Positions 48,011-58,704 of a stretch of DNA of 64,000 nt are shown here, piece after piece. The notes below the pieces were generated by a model that searched no databases, was not told the DNA's origin, and worked only from the letters and a program-made list of their open reading frames with translations. Source of the stretch: Cepaea nemoralis. Its lineage: Eukaryota; Mollusca; Gastropoda; Stylommatophora; Helicidae. Within the stretch, counting starts at the first letter, position 1, and the number at the start of each line of letters is the position of its first letter. A program made the translations under genes and the position numbers. Where the stretch lies: the NCBI GenBank assembly GCA_014155875.1, contig JACEFZ010005096.1, positions 1 through 64,000 on the forward strand, read 5' to 3'.

Positions 48011-48245
48011 TTTTTTTCCGCATATCTTTTACAGGACATCGCCGTCAACACCAGTATTTTACCGCTGTCGTTGATTTCTTGGCAAGATTACGCTCAATAG
48101 TTTGCTTTCTGTGCGGCCGGCTCACTTATCCCGTGGGTTACCAACTCGGCGACAACCGCTTCCAATTCTCTCGCGCTGCGTTACCCTACGTGGATAAACG
48201 GGATTAAGGAGAAAGTCGTTTCAAACCTTGGCCAGGAAGGCCGGC
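48011..48245 (-). mobile_element. SINE family A, copy 7, with target duplication
   Basis: Flanked by perfect 11-bp TATAAGGCAAT (48000-48010 and 48246-48256). Reading on the minus strand it ends in a short A tail (the T run at 48011). It inserted 30 bp from copy 6. The head differs from copy 6 (AACGACTTTCTCCTTAATCC), matching copy 2 and marking a subfamily. Confidence 0.9.
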
Positions 48246-48469
48246 TATAAGGCAATAGGAAGAATTAAACTTCAGACTGCTTCGCCTGTCATGACCCGAG
48301 ATGAACTGCTAAACACAGGGACCGGTGAGCCGGGAGTGGGTCAACGGCGACCACCTAGTTTGTGGTGACCTGACTGCAGGTAGCAACACTCCCTGCACCT
48401 GGGACACACTTGATGGGTTAGTTTTCCTTGATGACAACCCAAATGTGCAGCTATTGGTGTAGTCGCATC

Positions 48470-50678
48470 TGTTACTGAAGTCGGAACTGTTGGTGTAGTG
48501 GGATCTGTTGGTGTACTCGGATCTGTTAGGGTCGCCGGATCTGTTGGTGCAGCCGGATCTGTAGGTGTAGCCGGATCTTTTGGTACAGCCGGATCTGTTG
48601 GGATTGTCGGATCTGTTGGGATTGTCGAATCTGTTGGTGTAGTGGGATTTGTTGGTGTACTCGGATCTGTTGGGGTCGCCGGATCTGTTGGTGCAGCCGG
48701 ATGTGTTGGTGTAGCCGGATCTGTTGGTACAGCCGGATCTGTTGGGATTGCCGGATCTGTTGGTGTAGTGGGATCTGTTGGTGTACTTGGATCTGTTGGT
48801 GTAGCTTGATCTGTTGGTACCACCGGATCCGTTCGTGCAGTCGGATCTGTTGGTTTGGCCGGATCTGTTAGTGTAATCGGATTTATTGATGCAGCCGGAT
48901 CTGTTGATACAGCCGGATCTGTTGGTGTACTCGGATCTGTTGGGGTTGCCGGATCTGTTGGTGCAACCAGATCTGTTCGTGCAACCGGATCTGTTCGTGC
49001 AGCCAGATCTGTTGGTGTAGCCGGATCTGTTGGTGTAGTTGGATCTGTTGGTTTGGCCGGATCTCTTAGTGCAATCGGATTTGTTGGTACAGCCGGATCT
49101 GCTGGTGTTGTCTGATCTATTTGATGTTGTCCGATCTGTTGATGTAGTTGGATCTGTTGGTGTAGTCCGATCTGTTGGTGTATTTGGATCTGTTGGTGTA
49201 GTTGAATCTGTTGGTGTAGTTGGATCTGTTGGTGTAGTTGGAACTGTTGGTGTAGTTGGATCTGTTGGTGTAGTTGGATCTGTTGGTGTAGTCCGATCTG
49301 TTGGTGTATTTGGATCTGTTGGTGTAGTTGAATCTGTTGGTGTAGTTGGATCTGTTGGTGTAGTTGGATCTGTTGGTGTAGTCCGATCTGTTGGTGTAGT
49401 TGAATCTGTTGGTGTAGTTGGATCTGTTGGTGTATTTGGATCTGTTGGTGTAGTCCGATCTGTTGGTGTATTTGGATCTGTTGGTGTAGTTGGATCTGTT
49501 GGTGTAGTTGAATCTGTTGGTGTAGTTGAATCTGTTGGTGTAGTTGAATCTGTTGGTGTAGTTGGATCTGTTGGTGTAGTCCGATCTGTTGGTGTATTTG
49601 GATCTGTTGGTGTAGTTGGATCTGTTGGTGTAGTTGGATCTGTTGGTGTAGTTGGATCTGTTGGTGTAGTTGGATCTGTTGGTGTAGTTGGATCTGTTGG
49701 TGTAGTCCGATCTGTTGGTGTATTTGGATCTGTTGGTGTAGTTGGATCTGTTGGTGTAGTTGGATCTGTTGGTGTAGTTGGATCTGTTGGTGTAGTTGGA
49801 TCTGTTGGTATAGTCCGATCTGTTGGTGTTTTTGGATCTGTTGGTGTAGTTGGATCTGTTGGTGTATTTGGATCTGTTGGTGAAGTTGGATCTGTTGGTG
49901 TAGTTGGATCTGTTGGTGTAGTCGGATCTGTTGGTGTATTTGGATCTGTTGGTGTAGTTGGATCTGTTGGTGTAGTTGGATCTGTTGGTGTAGTTGGATC
50001 TGTTGGTGTAGTTGGATCTGTTGGTGTAGTCCGATCTGTTGGTGTATTCGGATCTGTTGGTGTAGTTGGATCTGTTGGTGTAGTTGGATCTGTTGGTGTA
50101 GTTGGATCTGTTGGTGTAGTTGGATCTAATGGTGTAGTTGAATCTGTTGGTGTAGTTGGATCTGTTGGTGTAATTGGATCTGTTGGTGTAGTTGGATCTG
50201 TTGGTGTAGTCCGATCTGTTGGTGTATTTGGATCTGTTGGTGTAGTTGGATCTGTTGGTGTAGTTGGATCTGTTGGTGTAGTTGGATCTGTTGGTGTAGT
50301 TGGATCTGTTGGTGTAGTTGGATCTGTTGGTGTAGTTGGATCTGTTGGTGTAGTTGGATCTGTTGGTGTAGTTGGATCTGTTGGTGTAGTTGGATCTGTT
50401 GGTGTAGTTGGATCTGTTGGTGTAGTTGGATCTGTTGGTGTAGTTGGATCTGTTGGTGTAGTTGGATCTGTTGGTGTAGTTGGATCTGTTGGTGTAGTTG
50501 GATCTGTTGGTGTAGTTGGATCTGTTGGTGTATTTGGATCTGTTGGTGTAGTTGGATCTGTTGGTGTAGTTGGATCTGTTGGTGTAGTTGGATCTGTTGG
50601 TGTAGTTGGATCTGTTGGTGTAGTTGGATCTGTTGGTGTAGTTGGATCTGTTGGTGTTGTTGGATCTGTTGCCTAGAT
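48470..50678. repeat. 18-bp minisatellite, about 120 units
   Basis: Unit GATCTGTTGGTGTAGTTG. Units 48470-49110 are diverged (GCAGCCG, GTCGCCG, CTCGG variants); 49140-50678 are nearly uniform. All frames on both strands are mostly open: SVGVVG on plus, NYTNRS, QLHQQI or TTPTDP on minus. Variant units containing GTCCGATCT recur at multiples of 18, several times at 126 bp. I treat the 545- and 521-codon frames as artefacts. Confidence 0.95.
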
Positions 50679-50746
50679 CCAACTGGTAAATATTGCATAC
50701 GTTGAGTATACGGGTGGTGATGGTGGGGTAGTTGACCCTCTCCCTA

Positions 50747-50992
50747 CTGATGTTGCGCTCCTTGGTGATACATTACCATGTCGGGGTGTGATCCTTGGTG
50801 ATACATTACCATGTCGGGATGTGATCCTTGGTGATACATTACCATGTCGGGATGTGATCCTTGGTGATACATTACCATGTCGGGATGTGATCCTTGGTGA
50901 TACATTACCATGTCGGGATGTGATCCTTGGTGATACATTACCATGTCGGGATGTGATCCTTGGTGATACATTACCATCTCGGGATGTGATCC
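50747..50992. repeat. 33-bp minisatellite, 7 copies
   Basis: Unit TGATCCTTGGTGATACATTA plus CCATGTCGGGATG, almost perfect. Confidence 0.96.
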
Positions 50993-51089
50993 GGGTGAAG
51001 GTGTCCAGTCAACCAGTCAGCTTGCTGCAGTCGGGATGTGGTCATGCTGCACTTTCACGTTGACGCGGCCTTTTCTTTTGAATTGCTCC

Positions 51090-53440
51090 CAGGTGGACCC
51101 AGCCTGACATAGACCCACGCTTCCAGGTGAACCCAGCCTGACATGGACCAACGCTGCCACAGAGACCCAGCCTGACATGGACCCAAGCTCCCACAGAGAC
51201 CCAGCCTGACATGGACCCAAGCTCCTACAGAGACCCAGCATGACATGGACCCACTCACCCACAGAGACCCAGCCTGACATGGACCCAAGCTCCTACAGAG
51301 ACCCAGCCTAACATGGACCCACTCACCCACAGAGACCCAGCCTGTCATGGACCCAAGCTCCCACAGAGACCCAGCCTGACATGGACCTAAGCTCCAACAG
51401 AGACCCAGCCTGACATGGACCCAAGCTCCCACAGAGACCCAGACTAACATGGACCCACCCTCCCACAGAGACCTAGCCTTGCGTGGACCTAGGCTCCCAC
51501 AGAGACCCAGTCTGGCATGGACCCAAGCTCCCACAGAGACCCAGCCTGACAGAGACCCACCATCCCACAGAGACCCAGGCTGGCATGGACCTAAGCTTCC
51601 ACAGAGACCCAGCCTAGCATGGACCTACGCTCCCACAGAGACCCAGCCTGGCATGGGCCTACGCTCCCACAGAGACCCAGCCTGACATAGACCCAAGCTC
51701 CTATAGAGACCCAGTCTAACATGGACCCATCCTACTACAGAGACCCAGCCTGGCATGGACCCAAGCTCCCACAGAGACCCAGCCTGGCATGGACCTAAGC
51801 TTCCACAGAGACCCAGCCTGGCATGGACCTACGCTCCCACAGAGACCCAGCCTGGCATGAACCTACGCTCCCACAGCGACCCAGCCTGACATAGACCCAA
51901 GCTCCTATAGAGACCCAGTCTAACATGGACCCACCCTCCCACAGAGACCCAGTCTGACATGGACCCACCCTTTCACAGAGACCCAGCCTGGCATGGACCT
52001 AAGCTTCCACAGAGATCCAGCCTAACATGGACACAACCCTCCCACAGATACTCAACCTGGCATGGACCCAGGCTCCCACAAAGACCCATCCTGACATGGA
52101 CCCACCATCTCACAGAGACCCAGCCTGGCATGGACCCACCCACCCTCAGAGACCCAGTCTGACATAACCCAAGCTCCCACAGAGACCCAGCCTGACAGAG
52201 ACCCACCATCCCACAGAGACCCAGCCTGGCATGGACCTAAGCTTCCACAGAGACCCAGCCTAGCATGGACCGACGCTCCCACAGAGACCCAGCCTGACAG
52301 AGACCCACCATCCCACAGAGACCCAGCCTGGCATGGACCTAAGCTTCCACATAGACCCAGCCTGACATAGACCCAAGCTCCTATAGAGACCCAGCCTAAC
52401 ATGGACCCAAGCTCCCACAGTGACCCAGCCTGGCATAGACCTACCTAAGCTTCCACAGAGACCCAGCCTGGCATGGACCTACGCTCCCACAGAGACCCAG
52501 CCTGGCATGAACCTACGCTCCCACAGCGACCCAGCCTGACATAGACCCAAGCTCCTATAGAGACCCAGCCTAACATGGACCCACCCTCCCACAGAGACCC
52601 AGCCTGGCATGGACCCAAGCTCCCACAGAGACCCAGTCTGACATGGACCCACCCTTCCACAGAGACCCAGCCTGGCATGGACCCAAGCTCCCACAGAGAC
52701 CCAGCCTGGCATGGACCTAAGCTTCCACAGAGACCCAGCCTGGCATGGACCTACGCTCCCACAGAGACCCAGCCTGGCATGAACCTACGCTCCTACAGCG
52801 ACCCAGCCTGACATAGACCCAAGCTCCTATAGAGACCCATCCTGACATGGACCCACCATCTCACAGAGACCCAGCCTGGCATGGACCCACCCACCCTCAG
52901 AGACCCAGTCTGACATAACCCAAGCTCCCACAGAGACCCAACCTAACATGGACTCACCCTCCCACAGAGACCCAGCCGGACATGGGCCCAAGCTCCCACA
53001 GAGACCCAGCCTGACATGGACCCAAGCTCCCACAGAGACCCAGCCTGACATAACCCAAGCTCCCACAGAGACTCAGTCTGACATGGACCTAAGCTCCCAG
53101 GTGGACCCAGCCTGACATGGACTCAAGCTCCCAGGGCGACCCAGCCTGACATGGACCCAAGCTCCCACAGAGACTCAGCCTGACATGGACCTAAGCTCCC
53201 AGGTGGACCCAGCCTGACATGGACTCAAGCTCCCAGGGCGACCCAGCCTGACATAGACCCACGTTCCCACAGAGACCCAGCCTGACATGGACCCCAGCTC
53301 CTACAGAGACAGCCTGACATGGACCCAAGCTCCCAGGTGGACCCAGCCTGACATGGACCCAAGCTCCCAGGTGGACCCAGTCTGACATGGACCCACGCTC
53401 CCAGGTGGACCCAGCCTGACATGGACCCACGCTCTCAGGG
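51090..53440. repeat. 34-bp minisatellite, about 70 copies
   Basis: Unit CTCCCACAGAGACCCAGCCT plus GACATGGACCCAAG. Variants replace CACAGAGA with AGGTGGA or AGGGCGA near the right end. There are block duplications, for example around 51750-51950 and 52590-52830. Confidence 0.95.
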
Positions 53441-53939
53441 CGAGTATGTGGAAATGGTACGGGAGGTAAAGACTACAGGCATGATATAGACTACAACACT
53501 CCCCCTCTGCCGTGCGTCCACCTTGACGAGGTAGAGGGGCTTGAGCGTTCCAATGACCCCAAGAGCTATGCCGACGGTAGCACAGCTACTGGTAGGGTCA
53601 CCCATGTCGGACAGGTCAAGGGAGAGGGACCAGACGAAGTGACGCACAAACCTGCTGCCTTGTAGGTAGACTGGGGCCAGTCAAAGGCTAGGGAAAGCAT
53701 CCCGAACAAATGCTTGTCGAAATCGGATGTACTGAGCCACAGGCTTGACAAAGAAGTGCAACGTAACTTTATCATTTCATGATGCCACAGATGAAAATTA
53801 ATCGTTATGGTGCTAATCCCGTGAAGTCCCATCAGGCGGTGATAGTGCCGGGCCCCCTGCCTCGAGGGGGTCCACCCATGACTACTGGTGGTCACCTTCC
53901 CCTGTGCTGTGGAGTCAAGGCACAGAGGAGTAGGTTAAG

Positions 53940-55364
53940 AGCTATTGACCAAACACCCCGGACACTCAACATACTACAATGGAATGCAGAAGGAGTTTAT
54001 AACAAGAAAGCCTCCCTAACACAGCGTCTTCATAAAGATAGAATAGATGTGGCATGCATTCAAGAGACACACCTCAACGCCAATCGCACATTTCAGTCGA
54101 GGGATATCAGGCCACACGTTTCGACCGCGAAGGACACAAAGGAGGAGTTGTAATACTTACACGAAATACAATACCTTGCAGCGAAGTATCTGTGATCTCT
54201 GACAACCAAACGGAAATTATAGGTGTTGATATAATGATAAAGGACGTGAAAATAAGAATTTACAATCTATATAGTCCGGCAGATAAGGATCTTACACTCT
54301 CAAACATGGAAATAACTGACACAAATTGCATTGTTGTCGGAGACTTTAATAGCCGTTCAGAAAGATGGGGATACCCAGATACTGACAAAAGAGGAGATGA
54401 AGTGGAGGACTGGGAAATAGACTCAAATCTCCATCTACTTAACAAAGCGGATGACACACCGAGCTTCTACTCCAGAAGATGGATTACCACTTCTACTCCA
54501 GACTTAGCTTTCTGCACAGGAGACATCCTCCACAAAATCGATCGCCATGTGCTGGACCAATTAGCAGGTAGTGACCACAGACCAATCAAGCTTGTAATAA
54601 ATATGGAGTATGTTCCACAGGAGCAAAAGCCTTTGCCCCGCTGGAATTACAAACGAGCAGATTGGGACAGATTTGCCATACTAACAGACAAATATTGTGA
54701 AAACATAAATACACGATATGGCAACATGAAGCAAATGGTGGAAAGTCTAAACAGAGCAATAATACAGGCAGCCACTGAGTCTATTCCAAGAGGAGCAAGG
54801 AAAAATTACAAACCATACTGGACTGAAGAACTACAATTTTTGGAGGACAAAGTTGAAGATGCTAGGAAGACCGCAGAGAGAGAACAAACAACTGAAGCGA
54901 ACATCTCTCTCAAAGCCATCTCAGCAAAATATAAAAGAACAGTAAATCAAACAACAAGAGATTGTTGGAGGAAAAAAACAGAAAACCTGAATTTTGACAG
55001 GGATGGAAACAAACTATGGAAACTAGTGAAAGCCATGAACAATGAAGGACCTAGAAACAAACAAATAACAATTAAACAAGGAAATGCCTTGCTTACAGGA
55101 AAAAAGGCTGCAAATGCACTAATGGAACACTATGCCAGTGCAAACCACATTGATATTACAGCCGAACAGAAGAAAGCAATCAAAGATAAACAGATACATC
55201 ATACATATACAGAGACAGCAGCAGAATATATGATGGCAAATCTAACAATGGAAGAAATGGAACAGGCAATGAATACCCTAAAAAAGAAGACATCACCAGG
55301 AAAGGATGGAATCACAAATGAAATGCTAATAGGACTAGGCACTAAGGCAAAAAGAAACTACTAG
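53940..55364 (+). pseudogene. APE-type endonuclease and RT start of the I-like LINE
   Basis: The domain opens TLNILQWNAEGVYNKK (about 53965), then DVACIQETHL with the catalytic Glu. A frameshift near 54100 moves it to the next frame, with GGVVILTRN, IRIYNLYSP, CIVVGDFNSRSERWG (Asp, Asn) and LAGSDHRPIKLV carrying the final Asp-His pair (about 54565-54600). A basic/acidic linker follows, and the RT begins with LKKKTSPGKDGITNEML before the frame stops at 55364 through a second shift. The enzyme would nick target DNA to prime reverse transcription. Confidence 0.85.
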
Positions 55365-56443
55365 CAGTCCTAAATTACAGCTGGAAGAGGGGAATAGTCC
55401 CACAGGCATGGAAGGAAGCTATACTAATACCAGTCCCAAAGAAAGGAAAAGACCTGGAAGAACCAAATGGCTATCGACCTATCAGTCTTCTTAGCTGTGT
55501 AGGAAAATTAATGGAACGCATTATCAATGGCAGGCTAACATGGCATCTGGAAGAAAACCAACTCTTAACACCTCACCAAGCAGGATTCAGAAAGTACAGA
55601 TCTACTGAAGATCAAATAACCTATATAGCTCAGGAAATAGAGGATGCCTTCCAAGAGAAAAAGCACACACTAGCAGTCTGGATAGATTTAGAAAAAGCAT
55701 TTGATAAAGTATGGAAGGAAGGACTGAAAGTAAAACTGCAAAAAATGCATGTTTGCGGGAAAATGTACAAATGGATCAGCCACTACCTTGAGAACAGAAC
55801 TGCCAGGACAAAAGTACAAGGACAAACCAGCAAAATGATGCTGTTGGAGCAAGGTGTCCCCCAAGGAGGAGTTCTTTCACCAACATTATTCCCAGCATAT
55901 ATAAACGACATCATGGAAAATTTTCCAGCCAGAGTACACACATCATCCTTTGCAGATGACCTAGCCATATGGACATCTGAAGAATATATTAGTACAGCTA
56001 ACAGCAGAATACAGCAAGCCCTATTAGCGCTAGAGGACTGGTCAAAATCATGGCTAGTGAAGATAAGTGAGGAGAAAACAACATGCACAGTGTTCTCCCT
56101 CTCAACTAAAACTCAGCAACCTAAGCTGGTATTGAATGGAAAAATATTGCGCCATGAAGAAAATCCAAACTATCTAGGAGTCACCTTTGATCGTCGCCTG
56201 ACATGGAAGACACAGGTTGAGAAAAATCGAACAAGAGCAAGGCAAAGAATGGCAATCATGAAAAAGCTTGCTGGTACAACATGGGGAGCAGATGAGAAAG
56301 TTCTCAAGAAGTTATATACTGGGCGGGTGAGGCCAGTACTGGAATATGGCATTGCAGCTTGGGCAACAGCAGCTAAGTCAAACTTGAGTCCAAAATCAAG
56401 GAATGCGAATCATAACTGGAAGCCTGAAGACAACGCCTATTAA
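55365..56443 (+). pseudogene. reverse transcriptase core of the I-like LINE
   Basis: The frame from about 55350 reads NGYRPISLLSCVGKLMERII (about 55465-55525), GFRKYRSTEDQI, AVWIDLEKAFDKVW with the first catalytic Asp (about 55675-55715), QGVPQGGVLSPTLF (about 55850-55890), SSFADDLAIW with the Asp pair (about 55945-55975) and NYLGVTFDRRLTW. An annotated start at 55511 would cut the domain: the true polyprotein begins upstream. The frame stops at 56443 after a shift near 56390. Confidence 0.87.
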
Positions 56444-57614
56444 TGAATTAGAAAAGATCACTTGTTTACAACCAATGCAGGATAGAAGAGATAGCAGAGC
56501 CCAGCAACAAGCAGAAAAATTTAGAAGATTGACAGACCACCCTATGTACAACAGATTTAATGGTTTTGGAAAGGGAAGACTGAAGCGTAGCAACTTTGTA
56601 GAAACTGCAAAACGAAGGATTAGGTCAGATCCTATTCTTAACATATCAACAGTCAAGCCCATACACAATGCACACAAGTTCCCAGCTTGGAGACAGCAGC
56701 AACTGCCTGAGATGATAGAAAACATTCCTGGTATTGAGAAAAAGAACACTCAGCATGAAACCGAAAGAAGAGAAATAACCCTAAACTACATAAAAGAACA
56801 TTACCCAAGCAGGAATTGGACCCATGCATATACAGATGGATCAGCCAAAAATTCAATAGAGAATGGAGGAGGAGGAATTCTCCTAAATTTAAAAAATGGA
56901 GCGAAAAAAACACATTCAATGGCAACTGGAAAATTTTCAAGTAACTTCAAAGCGGAGGTAGAGGCTCTGAAAACTGCAGCAGAAATGCTCCTGATGGAGG
57001 AAAATAAAGAGAAGCAAATAGCTATCTTCACAGATGCAAAGTCAGCTGTCTCAATACTGAAGAGCAATAACAGCACAGAACTAACTGACCTAAGAGCAGC
57101 ACTCCATGGTCTATGCCAGAAATCCAAAAAAGTTGTAATACAGTGGATCCCATCACATTGCAGTATACCTGGAAACGAAGAGGCTGACAGACTGGCAAAA
57201 GAGGGCGGACGACTACCACAGCCTGACATAGACATAACCTATAATGAGGCAAAGAGGTTGATAAAAAGCACTTATAGAACCAAATGGGAATCAGAGCATC
57301 CAGGCCATCAGAAGGATGATGCATATTACAAACTCGACCGAAGAGAACAAGTAGCAATCTTCAGACTCCGCACAGGACATAACAGGCTGAAATACCACTT
57401 GTTCAATAAACTAAAGATAGGAGATACCGATGAATGTAATTGTAGAACTGGAAAAATGACAGCAAAACATTTGCTGCAGGATTGCCCAACGTATGCAGAA
57501 CAGAGAAAGATATTTTGGCCCACACCTGCTTCATTTGAGGACAAGCTCTATGGAGATATCAACAAGCTAAAGTTGACCGCAGATTACTTTAACTATATAC
57601 AGGTTGACATTTAA
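56403..57614 (+). CDS. thumb and RNase H of the I-like LINE, C-terminal part
   Basis: A 403-codon open frame. The RNase H catalytic set is complete: HAYTDGSAKNS (Asp about 145), FKAEVEALK (Glu about 185), IFTDAKSAVS (Asp about 211) and WIPSHCSIPGNEEADRLAK (His about 252, Asp about 262). A Cys/His cluster, CNCRTGKMTAKHLLQDC, follows near residue 340, as in related LINEs, and may bind zinc. It would remove RNA from the hybrid after first-strand synthesis. It is intact but only the end of a polyprotein whose upstream part is frameshifted. Confidence 0.85.
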   Translation: MRIITGSLKTTPINELEKITCLQPMQDRRDSRAQQQAEKFRRLTDHPMYNRFNGFGKGRLKRSNFVETAKRRIRSDPILNISTVKPIHNAHKFPAWRQQQLPEMIENIPGIEKKNTQHETERREITLNYIKEHYPSRNWTHAYTDGSAKNSIENGGGGILLNLKNGAKKTHSMATGKFSSNFKAEVEALKTAAEMLLMEENKEKQIAIFTDAKSAVSILKSNNSTELTDLRAALHGLCQKSKKVVIQWIPSHCSIPGNEEADRLAKEGGRLPQPDIDITYNEAKRLIKSTYRTKWESEHPGHQKDDAYYKLDRREQVAIFRLRTGHNRLKYHLFNKLKIGDTDECNCRTGKMTAKHLLQDCPTYAEQRKIFWPTPASFEDKLYGDINKLKLTADYFNYIQVDI

Positions 57615-57639
57615 AGGTGCATGAAGACCCAGAGGCATG

Positions 57640-58015
57640 AAATGGAATATTGCTTGGATAGCAAATCCATTACGTGGAAAGTCCAAATCAAAAGCCCATT
57701 GTGTGGGCTTCATAAAAGGTGGAAAAGTGTCCTAGTGGCACGAAATGGAATATTGCTTGGATAGCAAATCCATTACGTGGAAAGTCCGAATCAAAAGCCC
57801 ACTGTGTGGGCTTCATAAAAGGTGGAAAAGTGTCCTAGTGGCACGAAATGGAATATTGCTTGGATAGCAAATCCATTACGTGGAAAGTCTGAATCAAAAG
57901 CCCACTGTGTGGGCTTCATAAAAGGTGGAAAAGTGTCCTAGTGGCACGAAATGGAATATTGCTTGGCTAGCAAATCCATTACATGGAAAGTCCGAATCGA
58001 AAGCTCACTGTGTGG
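57640..58015 (+). repeat. 103-bp tandem repeats in the LINE 3' region
   Basis: Units start GAAATGGAATATTGCTTGGA (57742, 57845 and so on; period 103) and hold AAAGCCCACTGTGTGGGCTT, a short perfect hairpin around CCCAC...GTGGG. About 3.7 copies directly follow the RNase H stop. Confidence 0.93.
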
Positions 58016-58246
58016 ATGTCATCTGCAGACTGCATACTTCTGGTTTCCGGAAGAACAGCCTATGGTGAACGGAAGGCCCAATATACGGAAGTGAGGCTAA
58101 GCAGCCATGTGCAGGACGTGACGATTCCTTGGGTGAGCCCAGTACCAGAGCGCTATGTATCGGCTCTGCAAGTATGGAAGCCTCCTTGGATGGCGGGGAA
58201 TGCCCATGGTCTGCCCCTGCCTTCCCTTGAGGGCTGACCAGGATCT

Positions 58247-58691
58247 TTGGCTGTTCTATATGGACCAGCTGGGATGGGGGATAACACCACAACAGTGAGA
58301 GTCAAACGTCCTAAGAAACCCCCGGGAAGGCTAACCCGGTCAACAAATGCCCGCAGAAGTCGGATGTGTCGGCCTAACGGCGCAAGAACGCAGCTCTGCT
58401 GTAAACAGGCACAACGCAATCACATCCGAAAAAAAACTCCGGATGAACGAAGAAGAAGAAGAAGAAGAAGACTACAACACTCAGCCGGTGCCGATTGTGT
58501 CTACAGACAGCGACCTTACACTACACATCCCATACACCATCAGGCGTGCTAAAAAATCCTTTCATTGTACTTTGAGTTTTTCCCCAACAGGCAAAGACTT
58601 TAAAACACAGCGGCCACAAACAAAATGTTGCATGGTTTATTGCCTGGCATATTCCGCTGCATGTCGTCAGGTGCACAATGCAGGGGTATAG
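58247..58691 (+). pseudogene. possible LINE ORF1 start, truncated
   Basis: A frame from MGDNTTTVRVKRPKKPPGRL (about 58274) shifts to one reading SEKKLRMNEEEEEEEDYN, PVPIVSTDSDLTLHIPY and RRAKKSFHCTLSF (about 58410-58580), and ends at 58691. The basic start, acidic Glu run and position after an LINE suggest the 5' region and ORF1 beginning of another copy, cut by the satellite. The likeness is to LINE ORF1 in style only, so confidence is low. Confidence 0.35.
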
Positions 58692-58704
58692 TATATTAAG
58701 TGAA

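Larger units (their letters stand above)
53441..58020 (+). mobile_element. EN-RT-RNase H LINE (I-like), with three frameshifts
   Basis: The order is a 5' region (53441 to about 53950), APE-type endonuclease, RT, RNase H, then a 3' region of 103-bp repeats. An RNase H domain after RT places it in the I-like group (I, Nimb, Ingi and kin); the exact clade is not determined. No ORF1 is seen upstream: the element adjoins the 34-bp array. Three frameshifts (near 54100, 55345 and 56390) break the polyprotein, but every catalytic motif I looked for is intact, so decay is recent or some shifts are sequence errors. Confidence 0.85.

Noticed and set aside
49039..50682. Long frames of SVGVVG (plus) and NYTNRS (minus) repeats
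   Set aside because: An 18-bp unit without stops keeps several frames open on both strands. There is no signal peptide, flanking domain or codon-level selection to choose one.
51090..53440. Repeat protein frames over the 34-bp array
   Set aside because: The period is not a multiple of three, and open frames are short and shift with unit variants.
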